Shown here piece by piece: positions 63,379-64,000 of a stretch of 64,000 nucleotides of DNA. The notes beneath the pieces were generated by a model. It searched no databases, had not been told where the DNA came from, and saw only the letters and a program-made list of their open reading frames with translations. Source of the DNA: Lentzea guizhouensis (GTDB taxonomy: Bacteria > Actinomycetota > Actinomycetes > Mycobacteriales > Pseudonocardiaceae); assembly GCF_001701025.1 (NCBI RefSeq), contig NZ_CP016793.1, positions 930,001-994,000 of the forward strand, read 5' to 3'. A program made the translations under genes and the position numbers. How positions within the stretch are numbered: the first letter of the stretch is position 1; every line of letters begins with the position of its first letter.

Positions 63379-63930
63379 TCATGTCCTCGTTCTATCGGCT
63401 CGCCGGTGCCAGCGGCTGCGGTCGGGGCAGGTGACGCCGTGGTGGAGGTGCAGGTGTTGGCCGGCCGCGCGCATCGCGGCCGCCAGGCTCTTGCGGCCCA
63501 CGACTGCGGCCATGAGCACGCCGCGCTCCTCAGTCACCAGGACATTGCCGCGCTCGGGCGACGGCTCGGCGTCCAGCGGCATCCGCACCCCGTTGCTGCG
63601 GGTCGTCGCCCACAGCAGGCGGGCGCCGCAGTGGTTGCAGCTGCTGCGGTGTTTGGCGGCCGGGCCTCGGGCGGCCGCCGGCTTGGGTGGCGGGTCGTCG
63701 GGCGGCTCGGGGATGTCGACGAGGAGGAAAGCGGGCTGGGTGCCTGCGATGGCGGCCGCGTCCTGCTCGCGCACCGGGTGTGCGGGCTGGGTCAGCAGCG
63801 GTGTGCCGCGCGGGTCGACGCACTCCTGGCCCTCGGGGCGCTGGCAGTAGGGCACCCGGCACGGGTAGGTCAGTGCGGCCTGGCGCCGCTTGTCCCAGTC
63901 GAGTCCGTGCTGCTGCGGTGAGGTCGTCAT
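63379..63930 (-). CDS. Phage zinc-finger protein
   Basis: A 183-residue protein with ATG at 63930 and GGGAGGGA upstream. The first finger CRVPYCQRPEGQECVDPRG with later His is of the type found in many actinophage proteins. A second CNHCG ... WATTRSNGVRMPLDAEPS motif follows, then a His-rich C-terminus (HLHLHHGVTCPDRSRWH). Between lie Pro-rich linkers. A DNA- or RNA-binding role is inferred. Confidence 0.7.
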   Translation of the reverse strand: MTTSPQQHGLDWDKRRQAALTYPCRVPYCQRPEGQECVDPRGTPLLTQPAHPVREQDAAAIAGTQPAFLLVDIPEPPDDPPPKPAAARGPAAKHRSSCNHCGARLLWATTRSNGVRMPLDAEPSPERGNVLVTEERGVLMAAVVGRKSLAAAMRAAGQHLHLHHGVTCPDRSRWHRRADRTRT

Positions 63931-64000
63931 GGCTGTCCCTCCCTTCTGGACGGTGGCGGTGTGGACGGTGTGGTGGGCGCGGTGCGGGATCGACCGTGGT

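Larger units (their letters stand above)
40286..64000. mobile_element. HK97-type siphovirus prophage, incomplete at right edge
   Basis: A near-continuous minus-strand late operon: terminase, portal, protease, capsid, connectors, tail tube, tape measure, tail tip, fibre, amidase and holin, in the standard order. It shares the high GC and GTG-start habit of the host. The left limit is placed at the terminator next to the holin gene; the small genes at 39.3-40.2 kb might also be phage cargo. No integrase, excisionase, repressor or att repeat is visible, so the early region lies past the right edge. Confidence 0.9.

Overview
The window is high-GC DNA from a mycothiol-using actinomycete. GTG starts are frequent, Shine-Dalgarno sites are strong, and genes often overlap by ATGA or GTGA. 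The families present are actinobacterial: a Rv2466c-type nitroreductase, a DUF5130 protein, a CtaJ-like oxidase subunit, a 180-kDa-class NAD-glutamate dehydrogenase, XRE-DUF5753/DUF397 and DUF3558. Positions 1-32.3 kb follow the order of the Mycobacterium tuberculosis nei2/Rv2464c to ssb-like/Rv2478c block, recalled from knowledge and not searched. Gene content resembles Pseudonocardiaceae (Lentzea, Saccharothrix or Actinosynnema type); this is an inference.

Host region, 1-37.4 kb. Nei2 end, DUF1542-like membrane protein, Eis acetyltransferase, aldehyde dehydrogenase, Rv2466c-like protein and pepN come first. An inserted pair follows: a barstar-GNAT fusion overlapping a second GNAT. Next are DUF5130 and ctaJ, a 163-residue protein made of 16 near-identical DSVRITA units, an HNH protein, a prolyl oligopeptidase, an MscS channel, glbO, aglA, a frameshifted EamA transporter, an Rv2474c-like protein, a thioesterase, gdh, a very large TPR/coiled-coil/low-complexity gene split by a frameshift, ettA and ssb. 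Then come a TetR-regulated DrrAB-type exporter with a perfect 20-bp operator, a CopD-CtaG fusion and a DUF3558 lipoprotein.

Boundary region, 37.4-40.2 kb. This holds a truncated MFS transporter end, a DUF397/XRE-DUF5753 regulatory pair with a perfect 20-bp palindrome upstream, about 0.5 kb of non-coding DNA with four perfect inverted repeats, and five tiny forward genes. Strong terminators close the region.

Prophage, about 40.3 kb to the right edge. The late genes of an HK97-type siphovirus lie on the minus strand. In transcription order they are HNH, small and large terminase, a portal fused to a MuF-like head domain, prohead protease, major capsid protein, connectors, major tail protein, two tail chaperones joined by a -1 frameshift at GGGAAAC, tape measure, distal tail, receptor-binding-type fibre, a collagen-like membrane protein, amidase and holin. 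Forward-strand cargo genes interrupt the late run: a secreted Pro/Thr-rich protein at 42.6 kb and two paralogous tiny proteins at 61.2-61.6 kb. No integrase or att pair is visible, so the prophage continues past the window.

At least five genes, and probably six, carry apparent single-base indels in G/C-rich runs (EamA, TPR protein, collagen-like protein twice, prohead protease, zinc-finger protein). These may be sequence errors or real lesions.
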